Origin: Mucilaginibacter pankratovii
GTDB lineage: Bacteria; Bacteroidota; Bacteroidia; Sphingobacteriales; Sphingobacteriaceae
Length of the DNA stretch: 64,000 nt
Reading direction: 5' to 3'
NCBI RefSeq assembly: GCF_014773265.1
Contig: NZ_JACWMY010000018.1
Coordinates: forward strand, 31,640-95,639
In this document: positions 24,141 to 33,400 of the stretch, piece after piece
How positions within the stretch are numbered: position 1 is the stretch's first letter
How the letters are laid out: each line of letters starts with the position of its first letter
Notes under the pieces: generated by a model
The model's database searches: none
What the model was told of the DNA's origin: nothing
The model's input: the letters and a program-made list of their open reading frames with translations, nothing else
Translations under genes and position numbers: made by a program

Positions 24141-24918
24141 CTCCATTATTACTGAGGTAACCGAGGTTGCCAAAATTGCAGGCCAGTTCATCCGCCAGGA
24201 AAGAATAACCTTTGATGCCGATAAAATTGAATACAAGGGACTTAACGACCTGGTATCCTACGTGGATAAAACCGCCGAGCAAAAGATCGTAGCCGGGTTG
24301 GAGAAGATAATACCCGAAGCCGGCTTTATCACCGAAGAAAAAACCACCACCAAAACAGGCGATATTTACAACTGGATCGTCGACCCCCTGGATGGTACCA
24401 CCAACTTTATACATGGCTTGCCTTCGTATTCGGTAAGCATAGGGCTTCAAAAAAACGAGGAACTGGTTTTAGGCGTAGTGTACGAAGTATGCCAGGATGA
24501 ATGCTTTTACGCCCATGGCGATTCGCCTGCATACCTCAACGGTAAGGAAATAAAAGTAAGCAACAAACCAACGGTTGCCGATAGCCTTATCGCTACAGGC
24601 TTCCCATACTATGATTTTTCGAAACAAGCTCCTTATATAGAATTATTTACCGAATTGATGCGTAATTGCCACGGCCTGCGCCGTTTAGGTTCTGCCGCTG
24701 TGGACCTGTGCTATACGGCAAGCGGGCGTTTTGATGCCTATTACGAATACAACCTGAACGCATGGGACGTTGCCGGTGGTATTGTTATACTGAAACAAGC
24801 CGGCGGCGAAGTACTCAACTTTAAAGGTGGCGATGAAGTATTAAACACCCGGGAAGTTTTGGCAACCAACGGGAAGATAACGGGGGAGATGCTGGCGTAT
24901 ATTCAGAGATTTTTTTGA
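24130..24918 (+). CDS. Inositol monophosphatase family protein
   Basis: 262 residues. Metal-dependent sugar/inositol phosphatase with the catalytic WIVDPLDGTTNF motif (Asp85, Asp88), Glu residues in FITEEKT, and the C-terminal WDVAGGIVIL block. Substrates in the family range from inositol 1-phosphate to 3'-phosphoadenosine and NADP; the substrate here is unknown. Its start is fixed by overlap with the GtrA stop. Last gene of the mtaB-lgt-GtrA run. Confidence 0.92.
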   Translation: MKLNSIITEVTEVAKIAGQFIRQERITFDADKIEYKGLNDLVSYVDKTAEQKIVAGLEKIIPEAGFITEEKTTTKTGDIYNWIVDPLDGTTNFIHGLPSYSVSIGLQKNEELVLGVVYEVCQDECFYAHGDSPAYLNGKEIKVSNKPTVADSLIATGFPYYDFSKQAPYIELFTELMRNCHGLRRLGSAAVDLCYTASGRFDAYYEYNLNAWDVAGGIVILKQAGGEVLNFKGGDEVLNTREVLATNGKITGEMLAYIQRFF

Positions 24919-24921
24919 CTT

Positions 24922-25045
24922 CACCGATTTGGGATTGATTTCACCGATAGGATAGAAACACAAACGCCGACTTGAAGATCATTCAAATCGGCGTTTTATA
25001 TTATAAATTTATCTTTTAATCGGTGGAATCAATATCAAATCGGTG
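24922..25045. repeat. Nested inverted repeat element
   Basis: Outer arms of 27 bases (24922-24948 and 25019-25045) match as inverted copies with about three mismatches; each arm itself has two CACCGAT motifs. Between them lies the inner hairpin of the terminator at 24962. The whole fills the spacer between two convergent genes and can fold into one long structure. Confidence 0.75.
24962..24998. terminator. Bidirectional terminator-like hairpin
   Basis: AACGCCGA / TCGGCGTT with an internal TTGAA / TTCAA extension, followed by TTTT on the right and an A-rich side on the left. It separates the inositol phosphatase end from the convergent nfu end. Confidence 0.75.
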
Positions 25046-25054
25046 CAATCCCGG

Positions 25055-25606
25055 TTATAATGCTTCAGAAACCACTTCGGTAACTTCTGGTACCATGCGT
25101 TTTAATAAGTTCTCGATACCTGCTTTAAGGGTTACGGTTGATGACGGGCAACCGCTGCATGAACCGCGAAGCTCTACAGTAACCACACCTGCATCAAACG
25201 AACGGTAGCTGATAGCGCCGCCATCCTGCTCAACAGCCGGGCGTACGTAGTCATTTAATATCTGCTGAATTTTGATCTCGGTTTCTGTTCCTTCAAAATC
25301 AACCTCGCCGGTTTGTTCAATTTCCTGCACCTTTAGTTCTGATTCAACAGCGCCTTTTACAAACTCTTTCAGTATTGCTTCAATGTCGTTCCATTCGCTG
25401 CCTTCGGTTTTGGTAACGGTAACAAAGTTACTGGCGAAGAACACGCCATTAACAAACGAAAATTTATATAATTCCTTCGCAAAAGCAGATTTTTCTGCGC
25501 TCTCGCGGGTAGCAAAATCCACGCTTCCGTTTATCAGCAACTTGTTTACAATAAACTTCATGGTTGCCGGGTTCGGGGTAGTTTCGGTATATACGTTGAT
25601 ATTCAT
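25055..25606 (-). CDS. Nfu-type iron-sulfur cluster carrier
   Basis: 183 residues with two domains: an N-terminal Nfu_N domain (TETTPNPATMKFIVN) and a C-terminal NifU-like domain ending in the cluster-binding Cys150 and Cys153 of GSCSGCPSS. Nfu proteins carry Fe-S clusters from scaffold to apoproteins. A TACATTTG promoter box at 25630-25637 precedes it. Confidence 0.94.
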   Translation of the reverse strand: MNINVYTETTPNPATMKFIVNKLLINGSVDFATRESAEKSAFAKELYKFSFVNGVFFASNFVTVTKTEGSEWNDIEAILKEFVKGAVESELKVQEIEQTGEVDFEGTETEIKIQQILNDYVRPAVEQDGGAISYRSFDAGVVTVELRGSCSGCPSSTVTLKAGIENLLKRMVPEVTEVVSEAL

Positions 25607-25629
25607 GGATGTACAATTTAAATAGTAAA

Positions 25630-25637
25630 CAAATGTA
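25630..25637 (-). promoter_or_regulatory. -7 promoter box of the Nfu gene
   Basis: Minus-strand TACATTTG, exact TAnnTTTG, 23 bases before the ATG at 25606. Confidence 0.5.
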
Positions 25638-25700
25638 ATCAGCTTTTTGAATGCCCGTGCTTGTATTTCTTAGTTTTACCCGCTACTGACAGTCTTCTGC

Positions 25701-25723
25701 TCCCCCTTCAGGGGGCCGGGGGG
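25701..25723. repeat. GC-rich short palindrome at purB end
   Basis: TCCCCCTTCAGGGGGCCGGGGGG, directly after the purB stop on its 3' side. CCCCC/GGGGG arms form a stem without a T-run. It belongs to the CCCCTTCAGGGGG-type repeat seen in many Bacteroidota genomes. Confidence 0.5.
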
Positions 25724-25724
25724 C

Positions 25725-27068
25725 TTATATACCCGTATAATTCTGCGGCGTTATTGCTTTCAGCTCTTCTTTAACGCTGTCACTTACTTTTAAAGTATCC
25801 ACAAAATCGGCAATCGTATCGGCATTAACTGTCGTGTTGGTGCGGGTAAGCTCTTTCAACGCTTCGTAAGGGTTGGGATAACCTTCGCGGCGGAGGATGG
25901 TTTGTATAGCCTCCGCAACAACAGCCCAGTTGGCTTCGAGGTGCGCGTTAATAGCCGGCTCGTTCAGCAGCAATTTATTTAAACCTTTGATGGTTGATTT
26001 AAAAGCTATGAGCGTATGCGCCACGGGTACGCCTATGTTGCGGAGCACGGTAGAATCCGTCAAGTCGCGCTGCAGGCGGGAGATGGGCAGCTTGGCTGCC
26101 AGGTGCTCAAACATTGCGTTAGCAATACCCAGGTTACCCTCGCTATTCTCAAAATCTATCGGGTTTACTTTATGCGGCATGGCCGATGAGCCAACCTCGC
26201 CTGCTTTAATTTTTTGCTTAAAGTAGTTCATGGAGATGTAGGTCCATACGTCGCGGTCAAGATCTATCAGGATATTGTTGATGCGTTTTAAGGCATCACA
26301 TTGCGCTGCAAAATTATCGTAGTGCTCTATCTGTGTGGTAAACTGCGAACGATATAAACCTAAAACGTCGTTTACAAAATGGTTCCCGAAGGCTTTCCAA
26401 TCGGTATTTGGATAAGCCACTTTATGTGCGTTAAAATTACCGGTGGCCCCGCCGAACTTGGCGGAATAGGGCACATCGCGCAGTAAATGCAACTGATTTA
26501 TCAAACGTTCTACAAAAACCTCTATTTCTTTACCCAGGCGCGTTGGCGACGCCGGTTGTCCGTGTGTATGTGCCAGCATGGGTATATGCGCCCATTCGGC
26601 AGCGTAATGCCTTAAAATATCTATCAGGCTGTGCAGTGCCGGGATGTACACATTATTAATAGCCAGTTTGAACGAATAAGGGATAGCCGTATTATTGATA
26701 TCCTGCGAAGTGAGCCCGAAGTGGATAAACTCTTTAAATTCCTGTAAACCCAGTTCATCAAACTTTTTCTTGATGAAATACTCCACCGCCTTTACATCAT
26801 GGTTGGTCGTTTTTTCGATGTCTTTTATCTCGGCGGCATCAGCTTCGCTAAAGTTTCGGTAAATGTCGCGTAACTTCTCGCTTTGTGTGCCGTCAAAAAG
26901 TTCTAATTGCGGTACCGGCAGCGAGTGCAGGGCCAGGAAATATTCAATTTCTACAAGTACCCGGTATTTTATTAAAGCAAATTCCGAAAAATAAGCGGCT
27001 AATTCTGCTGTGGCATTACGGTAACGCCCGTCGATAGGGGATATAGCGGTAAGGGAATTTAATTCCAT
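25725..27068 (-). CDS. purB: Adenylosuccinate lyase
   Basis: 447 residues. It cleaves SAICAR and adenylosuccinate in purine synthesis, releasing fumarate. The argininosuccinase/fumarase superfamily signature GSSAMPHKVNPIDFENSEGN carries the catalytic Ser loop, and MLAHTHGQPASPT holds the general acid His region. Start MELNSLTAISPIDGRY is the PurB-type N terminus. Promoter TATCTTTG lies at 27083. Confidence 0.96.
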   Translation of the reverse strand: MELNSLTAISPIDGRYRNATAELAAYFSEFALIKYRVLVEIEYFLALHSLPVPQLELFDGTQSEKLRDIYRNFSEADAAEIKDIEKTTNHDVKAVEYFIKKKFDELGLQEFKEFIHFGLTSQDINNTAIPYSFKLAINNVYIPALHSLIDILRHYAAEWAHIPMLAHTHGQPASPTRLGKEIEVFVERLINQLHLLRDVPYSAKFGGATGNFNAHKVAYPNTDWKAFGNHFVNDVLGLYRSQFTTQIEHYDNFAAQCDALKRINNILIDLDRDVWTYISMNYFKQKIKAGEVGSSAMPHKVNPIDFENSEGNLGIANAMFEHLAAKLPISRLQRDLTDSTVLRNIGVPVAHTLIAFKSTIKGLNKLLLNEPAINAHLEANWAVVAEAIQTILRREGYPNPYEALKELTRTNTTVNADTIADFVDTLKVSDSVKEELKAITPQNYTGI

Positions 27069-27082
27069 GTGGTAATTTTTTG

Positions 27083-27090
27083 CAAAGATA
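27083..27090 (-). promoter_or_regulatory. -7 promoter box of purB
   Basis: Minus-strand TATCTTTG, exact TAnnTTTG, 14 bases before the ATG at 27068. Confidence 0.5.
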
Positions 27091-27145
27091 GCATTTTGAA
27101 ATTTAGGAGGCGATTTAGGCGATTGTCACCGAACGGTAATATCCA

Positions 27146-27198
27146 ATGGAAACTTTGAAATCTAAAAATGTTTCCATAGTTTTGACTCCGAAAGTCAA
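27146..27198 (+). promoter_or_regulatory. Promoter and operator-like dyads of the TetR gene
   Basis: ATGGAAAC and GTTTCCAT (27146-27153 and 27170-27177) form a perfect widely spaced dyad. The -7 box TAGTTTTG (27177-27184) follows, and overlapping its end is TTGACTCCGAAAGTCAA (27182-27198), a perfect dyad with six-base arms that covers the transcription start and the first base of the start codon. A repressor bound there would block its own gene. Confidence 0.5.
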
Positions 27199-27812
27199 TG
27201 AGTCAGGAAGAAAGAATAATTAAGGGCGCGCTCGACCTGTTTTTACAGGCCGGCATCAAGAGTGTAACAATGGACGATATAGCCCGGCATCTGGGTATGT
27301 CGAAAAAAACCATTTACCAGTTTTTTGGCGATAAGAATGAATTAGTTGTTGCGCTGGTAAAAAGCAGGTTACAGGAAGACGAGCGGGAAATGAACGCCAT
27401 TATGGAAAGCTCCGCAAATGTGATTGAGGAAATGATAAAAATGATGAAATGTTCGGAGGAGATTTTGTCGCGGGTAAACCCTATCGTATTTCACGATATG
27501 CAGAAGTATCACCCCGAAGCATGGCAGGAGTTTCAGCGGTTTAAAGCCGAGGTGATCATTAAGAAACTGGAAGAGCTTTTATTAAAAGGCATTAACCAGG
27601 GGTTCATCCGCAACGATATTGATGTAAAGATATTGGCAACCATGCGAGTAAACCAGGTAGAAATGGGCTTTAACACGCAGATTTTCCCGATAGGGCACTT
27701 TAACAGCTGGAAAGTACAGGTGCAATTGCTGGAGCATTTTAATTACGGCATTTGTACCATTAAAGGGCACGAACTGCTGGATAAATATAAAGAACAAAAT
27801 ATAAGCAATTAA
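27198..27812 (+). CDS. TetR/AcrR family transcriptional regulator
   Basis: 204 residues. N-terminal helix-turn-helix (SVTMDDIARHLGMSKKTIYQFF, roughly residues 21-43) and an all-helical ligand domain. It sits directly before a TolC-adaptor-RND operon in the same direction, so it probably represses that operon and itself. The operator-like dyad on its start supports autoregulation. The ligand is unknown. Confidence 0.92.
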   Translation: MSQEERIIKGALDLFLQAGIKSVTMDDIARHLGMSKKTIYQFFGDKNELVVALVKSRLQEDEREMNAIMESSANVIEEMIKMMKCSEEILSRVNPIVFHDMQKYHPEAWQEFQRFKAEVIIKKLEELLLKGINQGFIRNDIDVKILATMRVNQVEMGFNTQIFPIGHFNSWKVQVQLLEHFNYGICTIKGHELLDKYKEQNISN

Positions 27813-27820
27813 AAAGCTGC

Positions 27821-27836
27821 TGACATAGGGCTGTCA
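27821..27836 (+). promoter_or_regulatory. TGACA/TGTCA dyad before the efflux operon
   Basis: TGACATAGGGCTGTCA has five-base arms around a six-base centre and lies between the TetR stop and the TolC start, followed by a promoter-like TTTCTTTG near 27848. It shares the half-site TGAC with the dyad at the TetR start. Confidence 0.35.
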
Positions 27837-27894
27837 ATCAAAAGAATTTCTTTGTAAGGTGATAATAACAGAATATAACAAACCTATCATATAT

Positions 27895-29253
27895 ATGAAT
27901 ATCAAAATGAAACGACTACTAATCATAATGCTTTGCGCAGGTGCAAGCCTTAAGGGCTTTTCGCAGGCGCAACCGGCAAATCAAACCTATAGCTTCACTA
28001 TACAGGATGCGGTTAACTATGCCTACGAGCATCGCGATTCGGTTGTGAATGCAGCGCTGGATGTTAAAAGCGCCGATTATAGGGTGAAAGAGATCATTGG
28101 GCAGGGCTTTCCGCAAATAGATGGCACAGCATCTATCCAGGATTATTTAAAGATACCTACTACATTGCTGCCCGGCGAAGTTTTTGGCGCACCCGCAGGC
28201 ACATTTATACCGGTTAAGTTTGGTGTTAAATACTCTTCAAACTTAGGCGTAAACGCCAGCCAGCTGTTGTTCGATCCGAGCTATATTATAGGATTGCAGG
28301 GGCGTAAAACATATAAAGAGCTTTATAACAGGGCCTATAATCGCACTAAAATAGATATGAATGTAGCTGTTACTAAAGCTTACTACCAGTTATTAGTGAA
28401 CCTTGAGCAAGTGAAATTGCTGGATGCGAATATTGCCCAGCTTAAGCAATTGCAGGATCAAACGGTAGCACAAAACAAACAGGGTTTTGTAGAGAAAATA
28501 GATGTAGACAGAATTGCCGTTCAATACAATAATTTGGTAACCACCCGCGAGAATACCCTGCGTTTGCTTGCGTTGAACTACCAGGTGCTGAAATTTCAGA
28601 TAGGGATGCCAATAGAATACAATCTTACCCTGCAGAGCGTACTGGCTGATGTAAAACTGGACGAAAATGTTGCCGAAATGTCTATTGACACCGCAGCTTA
28701 CCGCAACCGTGCGGAGTACGGTTTACTGGAAACAAACCTGCGCCTGAACAGGTTTGACCTAAGACGTGTAAAAGCGCAGTTTTTGCCTACGTTATCTGCA
28801 AACGCTGCTTACACGTTCTCTTATCAGAATAACAGCTTTGGTGATCTGTACAGCACGACTTTTCCTTCAAGCTATATTGGCCTCACATTGAAGGTTCCTA
28901 TCTTTAGTGGTTTTCAGCGTACTAACCGGGTTAAACAATCGCAGATCACGGTGTTAAAAGCAGAAAATAGCCTGGCGCAGGCAAAAAACGGTTTAAACTT
29001 ACAGGCGCAATCGGCAAAAACCATGTATTTTAATGGTTTGCAATCTCTTAACAACCAAAAACGCAGCCAGGAGCTGGCGCGTGAGGTGTTGCGTGTTGCC
29101 AAAATAAAATACCAGCAGGGGGTGGGCAGCAGTATAGAAGTTACCCAGGCACAAACCGACCTGCAAAACGCCGACAACCAATATATACAGGGCCTTTATG
29201 ATGCTTTAGTAAGTAAAGTAGATCTGGACAGAGCATACGGACGAATTCAATAA
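27895..29253 (+). CDS. TolC family outer membrane efflux protein
   Basis: About 452 residues. Signal peptide (MKRLLIIMLCAGASLKGFSQ) then the paired outer-membrane efflux repeats with long coiled-coil helices (for example VAQNKQGFVEKIDVDRIAVQYNNLV and ARVALKIKYQQGVGSSIEV-type KIKYQQGVGSSIEVTQAQTDL). It forms the trimeric exit duct of a tripartite pump. ATG codons at 27895 and 27907 are both possible. First gene of the TolC-adaptor-RND operon. Confidence 0.93.
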   Translation: MNIKMKRLLIIMLCAGASLKGFSQAQPANQTYSFTIQDAVNYAYEHRDSVVNAALDVKSADYRVKEIIGQGFPQIDGTASIQDYLKIPTTLLPGEVFGAPAGTFIPVKFGVKYSSNLGVNASQLLFDPSYIIGLQGRKTYKELYNRAYNRTKIDMNVAVTKAYYQLLVNLEQVKLLDANIAQLKQLQDQTVAQNKQGFVEKIDVDRIAVQYNNLVTTRENTLRLLALNYQVLKFQIGMPIEYNLTLQSVLADVKLDENVAEMSIDTAAYRNRAEYGLLETNLRLNRFDLRRVKAQFLPTLSANAAYTFSYQNNSFGDLYSTTFPSSYIGLTLKVPIFSGFQRTNRVKQSQITVLKAENSLAQAKNGLNLQAQSAKTMYFNGLQSLNNQKRSQELAREVLRVAKIKYQQGVGSSIEVTQAQTDLQNADNQYIQGLYDALVSKVDLDRAYGRIQ

Positions 29254-29290
29254 TCAAAACTTAAACAAACTCATATATACTCCATATAAC

Positions 29291-30400
29291 ATGAAAAAAC
29301 TATTATACATACCGGCTATCCTGTTTTTAGCAGCATGCTCAAACAAACCAAAGGATAAAAAGGCAGAACTGGCCGACCTGCAAAAACAACAGCAGGAAAT
29401 AAACGCCAAAATAACTAAACTGCAAAGCGAAATAGGCACCGTAGATTCATCCAAAGCGGTGGAAGTTGGTGCGCTGGAAGTGAAAACCAGCCAGTTTGTA
29501 AACTACGTACAAATACAGGGTAAAATTGATGCGCAGGATAATGTTACTGCTTTTTCTCAATCGCCGGGTACAATCACAGGCCTTTATGTAAAACCAGGCC
29601 AGCATGTGAGCAAAGGCCAGGTATTGGCTCAGTTAGATAATAGCGTATTACAGCAACAAATAGCCCAAACCGAGGCTAATTTAGATCTGGCTAAAACCGT
29701 ATATGAGCGCCAGAAGAATCTATGGGATCAAAAGATTGGTACCGAAGTGCAATTTTTGCAAGCACAGACAAATTACAAGGCCGGGTTGAAATCTGTTGCC
29801 GCCTTGCGTTCACAAGCAAATTTGTATCGCATTACATCGCCTATCAGCGGAACTATCGACCAAATGGATCTTAAACTTGGCCAGGCTTTGCAGCCGGGGC
29901 AAGCAGGTAATGGTATCCGTATAGTAAACGCTGATGTATTGAAAGTAAAGGCCGATGTGCCTGAATCTTATGCTGGCAGCGTAAACACTGGTAACCAGGT
30001 GCAAATATTAGTGCCTGATGCAAAGGACTCGTTAACTACCACGGTTACCTTCGCATCCAAAGCAATCGACCCAACCTCGCGCAGTTTTGCAGTTGAAATT
30101 AAATTGCCACACCGCGCCTCGCTTCGCCCCAACATGACGGCTATTATTAAAATAGCGAATTATACTAAAAACGATGCGATAGCAATTCCGGTGAAGGCCG
30201 TTCAACGCTCAGAAACGGGCGATTATGTTTTTGTTAATGAAGGTGGTATTGCCAGGCAAAAGAACGTGAAGTTGGGTATTACCTATGGCGGCCAGGCCGA
30301 AATATTATCGGGTTTAAAAGGCGGGGAAGAGCTAATAACCGAAGGTGCCGCCGATATTGAGGATGGCGACAAAGTTAAAGCTACACAGTCTGGTAACTAA
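29291..30400 (+). CDS. RND efflux periplasmic adaptor (membrane fusion) lipoprotein
   Basis: 369 residues. Lipoprotein signal LFLAAC (Cys16), an N-terminal coiled coil (ADLQKQQQEINAKITKLQSEI), biotinyl-lipoyl-like halves GLYVKPGQHVSKGQVLAQLD and ITSPISGTIDQMDLKLGQ, then a beta-barrel domain. It bridges the RND pump in the inner membrane to TolC. Lies 37 bases after tolC and 27 bases before the pump gene. Confidence 0.94.
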   Translation: MKKLLYIPAILFLAACSNKPKDKKAELADLQKQQQEINAKITKLQSEIGTVDSSKAVEVGALEVKTSQFVNYVQIQGKIDAQDNVTAFSQSPGTITGLYVKPGQHVSKGQVLAQLDNSVLQQQIAQTEANLDLAKTVYERQKNLWDQKIGTEVQFLQAQTNYKAGLKSVAALRSQANLYRITSPISGTIDQMDLKLGQALQPGQAGNGIRIVNADVLKVKADVPESYAGSVNTGNQVQILVPDAKDSLTTTVTFASKAIDPTSRSFAVEIKLPHRASLRPNMTAIIKIANYTKNDAIAIPVKAVQRSETGDYVFVNEGGIARQKNVKLGITYGGQAEILSGLKGGEELITEGAADIEDGDKVKATQSGN

Positions 30401-30427
30401 ATTTATTAAAAATCTGATCTTTTAATT

Positions 30428-33400
30428 ATGAAAGACATTAAGAAAGAATTCGCGCCCTCAAGTTGGGCCATCGATAATAAAACAGCCATTTACGTACTCA
30501 TATTTTTGATCTCGGTGCTGGGGCTAATTAGTTACAACGCTTTGCCTAAGGAAAACTTTCCGGATATAGCGCAGTCGAAGGTGTTTGTTACCACCCAATT
30601 TTTGGGCCAGTCGCCGCAGAACGTGGAGAACCTGGTAACCAGGCAGATCGAAAAAAAATTAAAGTCGCTGAAAGGCTTAAAAAAGGTAACATCTAACTCG
30701 GTACAAAATGTATCTATCATTACAGCTGAGTTTCAGGCAAACATTGCTATCAAGGATGCAAAAATCGACGTTAAAGATGCAGTAGATAAGGCAAAACAAG
30801 ATCTGCCACAGGGCGATCAGAACCTTAAAGAATCGGTAATATCTGATATTAACGTTGCCGACCTTCCTATTTTGTATATTAACGTATCGGGCAATTATGA
30901 TCTTAAACGCCTTAAGGAATATGCCGACCTTTTAAAGGATGAGATAGAAAGTTACAAAGAGATCTCGAAGGTTGATGAAGTTGGCGCGCTAACGCCCGAA
31001 ATACAGGTGAACGTGGATCTGAATAAAATGGCCTCGGCGCAAATTAGCTTTACTGACATTATCCAGGCGGTTGGTAACGAAAATATCCTGTCATCTGCCG
31101 GTACCGTTAAAACAGACGGGGTACGCAGAAGCATCGACATTAAACAGGATTTTAAAGATGCCGACCAGGTAAAAGCGATGGTTATACGTAACCCAAAAGG
31201 CCAGGCGGTTTATCTGCGCGATATTGCAGATGTAAAAGATTCGTTTTTAGAGCAGGAAAGTTATGCGCGTTTAAAAACAAACGATAACCCCAACTTTAAA
31301 AATGTAATTACCTTAAATGTAAGTAAAAGAGCAGGCGAAAACTTGATCGAAGCATCGGAGAAGATAAACGATCTGATAAAATTGAAGCAAAAAACGGTGT
31401 TTCCTAAGGGCCTGGATATCACGGTAACGGGAGACCAGTCTACCAAAACCAAAACTACGCTTAACGACCTTATTAATACCATCATCATTGGTTTTATACT
31501 GGTTACCGTTATCCTGATGTTTTTTATGGGGACCACCAATGCCATATTTGTGGCGCTGTCGGTACCTTTATCCTGCTTCATCGCTTTCCTCATAATGCCG
31601 GCCATTGGGTTTACGCTCAACATGATCGTGCTGTTCTCGTTCCTGCTTGCCCTGGGTATTGTGGTAGATGATGCCATTGTGGTAATAGAAAACACCCACC
31701 GTATTTTTGATAATGGCAAAGTGCCTATTAAAGAAGCCGCTAAAATGGCTGCCGGCGAGGTGTTTTTACCGGTATTCTCTGGTACCATGACAACCCTTGC
31801 ACCATTTATACCCTTAGCATTCTGGAACAGCTTGATAGGGCACTTCATGTTCTTCCTCCCCATAACGCTTATCATCACCTTGCTGGCATCATTAGTAGTA
31901 GCCTATATTATGAACCCGGTTTTCGCGGTTGATTTTATGAAACCTCACCACGAGGGCGAACATGATAATCCTAAATTTGATAAAGCTACCAAACGCGCCC
32001 TTATTTACCTGGGCATTGCAACCGCGGTTGGGTATTTTATAAATGTGGGTATTGGTAATTTTATGGCGCTGATCGTTGTGTTATATCTGTTAAACCATTT
32101 CCTGCTGCTGCGGGTGATAGACAGGTTCCAAAACAAAGCGTGGCCAAAATTCCAGGCTTGGTATGCCAAATGGCTGGAGCGCGCCGTTAAGCGTCCGTTA
32201 ACTGTTCTGTCGGGTACCATGGTGTTGTTTATACTGGCACTGGTAATCAATCATTTCCTGGGGAAAACCCCGGAGTTTTTCCCGGCCGGCGATCCTAACT
32301 TTGCATACGTATATATAGCTATGCCCATAGGTACCGACCAGGCTACAACAAACGAGGTTACCAAAAAGATAGAAAAACGCGTAGCTGAAATAGTAGAGCC
32401 TGATAAAGATATCGTTTCCTCGGTTATATCAAACGTTACCAAAGGCGTAAGCGACCCAACTGATGAGGACCAGGGCGATTATCAAAACAAGGGTAAAGTT
32501 ACTGTTGCCTTTGTTGAATTTGGTAAACGTAATGGAAAGGATACCAAAGCAATATTGAAGAAGATACGCGGTGCAGTACAAGGTGTACCCGGTGCCAAAA
32601 TATCTGTAGTGCAGGAAAATAGCGGCCCGCCGGTGCAGAAAGATATTGCTATTGAATTGATTGGAGACAACCTCGATTCGTTGGTGAAAACCAGCAACAG
32701 GTTAAAAGTTTACCTGGCCAAACAAAATATAGCAGGTATTGAAAACTTAATTGCCGATGTGCAGAACGACAAGCCCGAAATTGTATTTGATATTGACAGG
32801 GAACGCGCTAACCGCGAGGGCATCTCCACCAAAACAATAACAGACAACTTGCAAGCCGCTATTTTTGGCGTCCCCGCTGCAAACTTTAGGAACACTAAAG
32901 AGGACGATTACAAAATACAGGTGCGTGCATTGGATAGCCAGCGGAGTAATATAGATGAGATACGGAATTTAAAGATAACTTATCGCGATATGGCAACGGG
33001 CGGTTCTATACGACAGGTGCCTATCTCCGCATTTACTGATGTGAGGTATACCGATACTTACAGTAATATAAAACGTAAACAATCAAGGAGGGTGCTTACA
33101 TTAGGGTCGAATGTTATTAAACCAAATAACCCTAATGATGTAAATGCCAGTATTTTGAAGGCATTGGATAATTTTAAACATCCTGATGACATTATCATTC
33201 GCCAGGGTGGCGGGCAGGAAGACCAGATGGAAGCCGTAATATTCCTTGGTGGCGCAATGGCTACGTCATTTGGGCTGATTCTCATCATCCTCATGATACA
33301 GTTTAATTCCATCGGTAAAACATTTATCATCATCAGCGAGATCTTCTTTAGTATTATTGGCGTATTGCTCGGGGTAAGTATCTTCGGGATGACGATGGCC

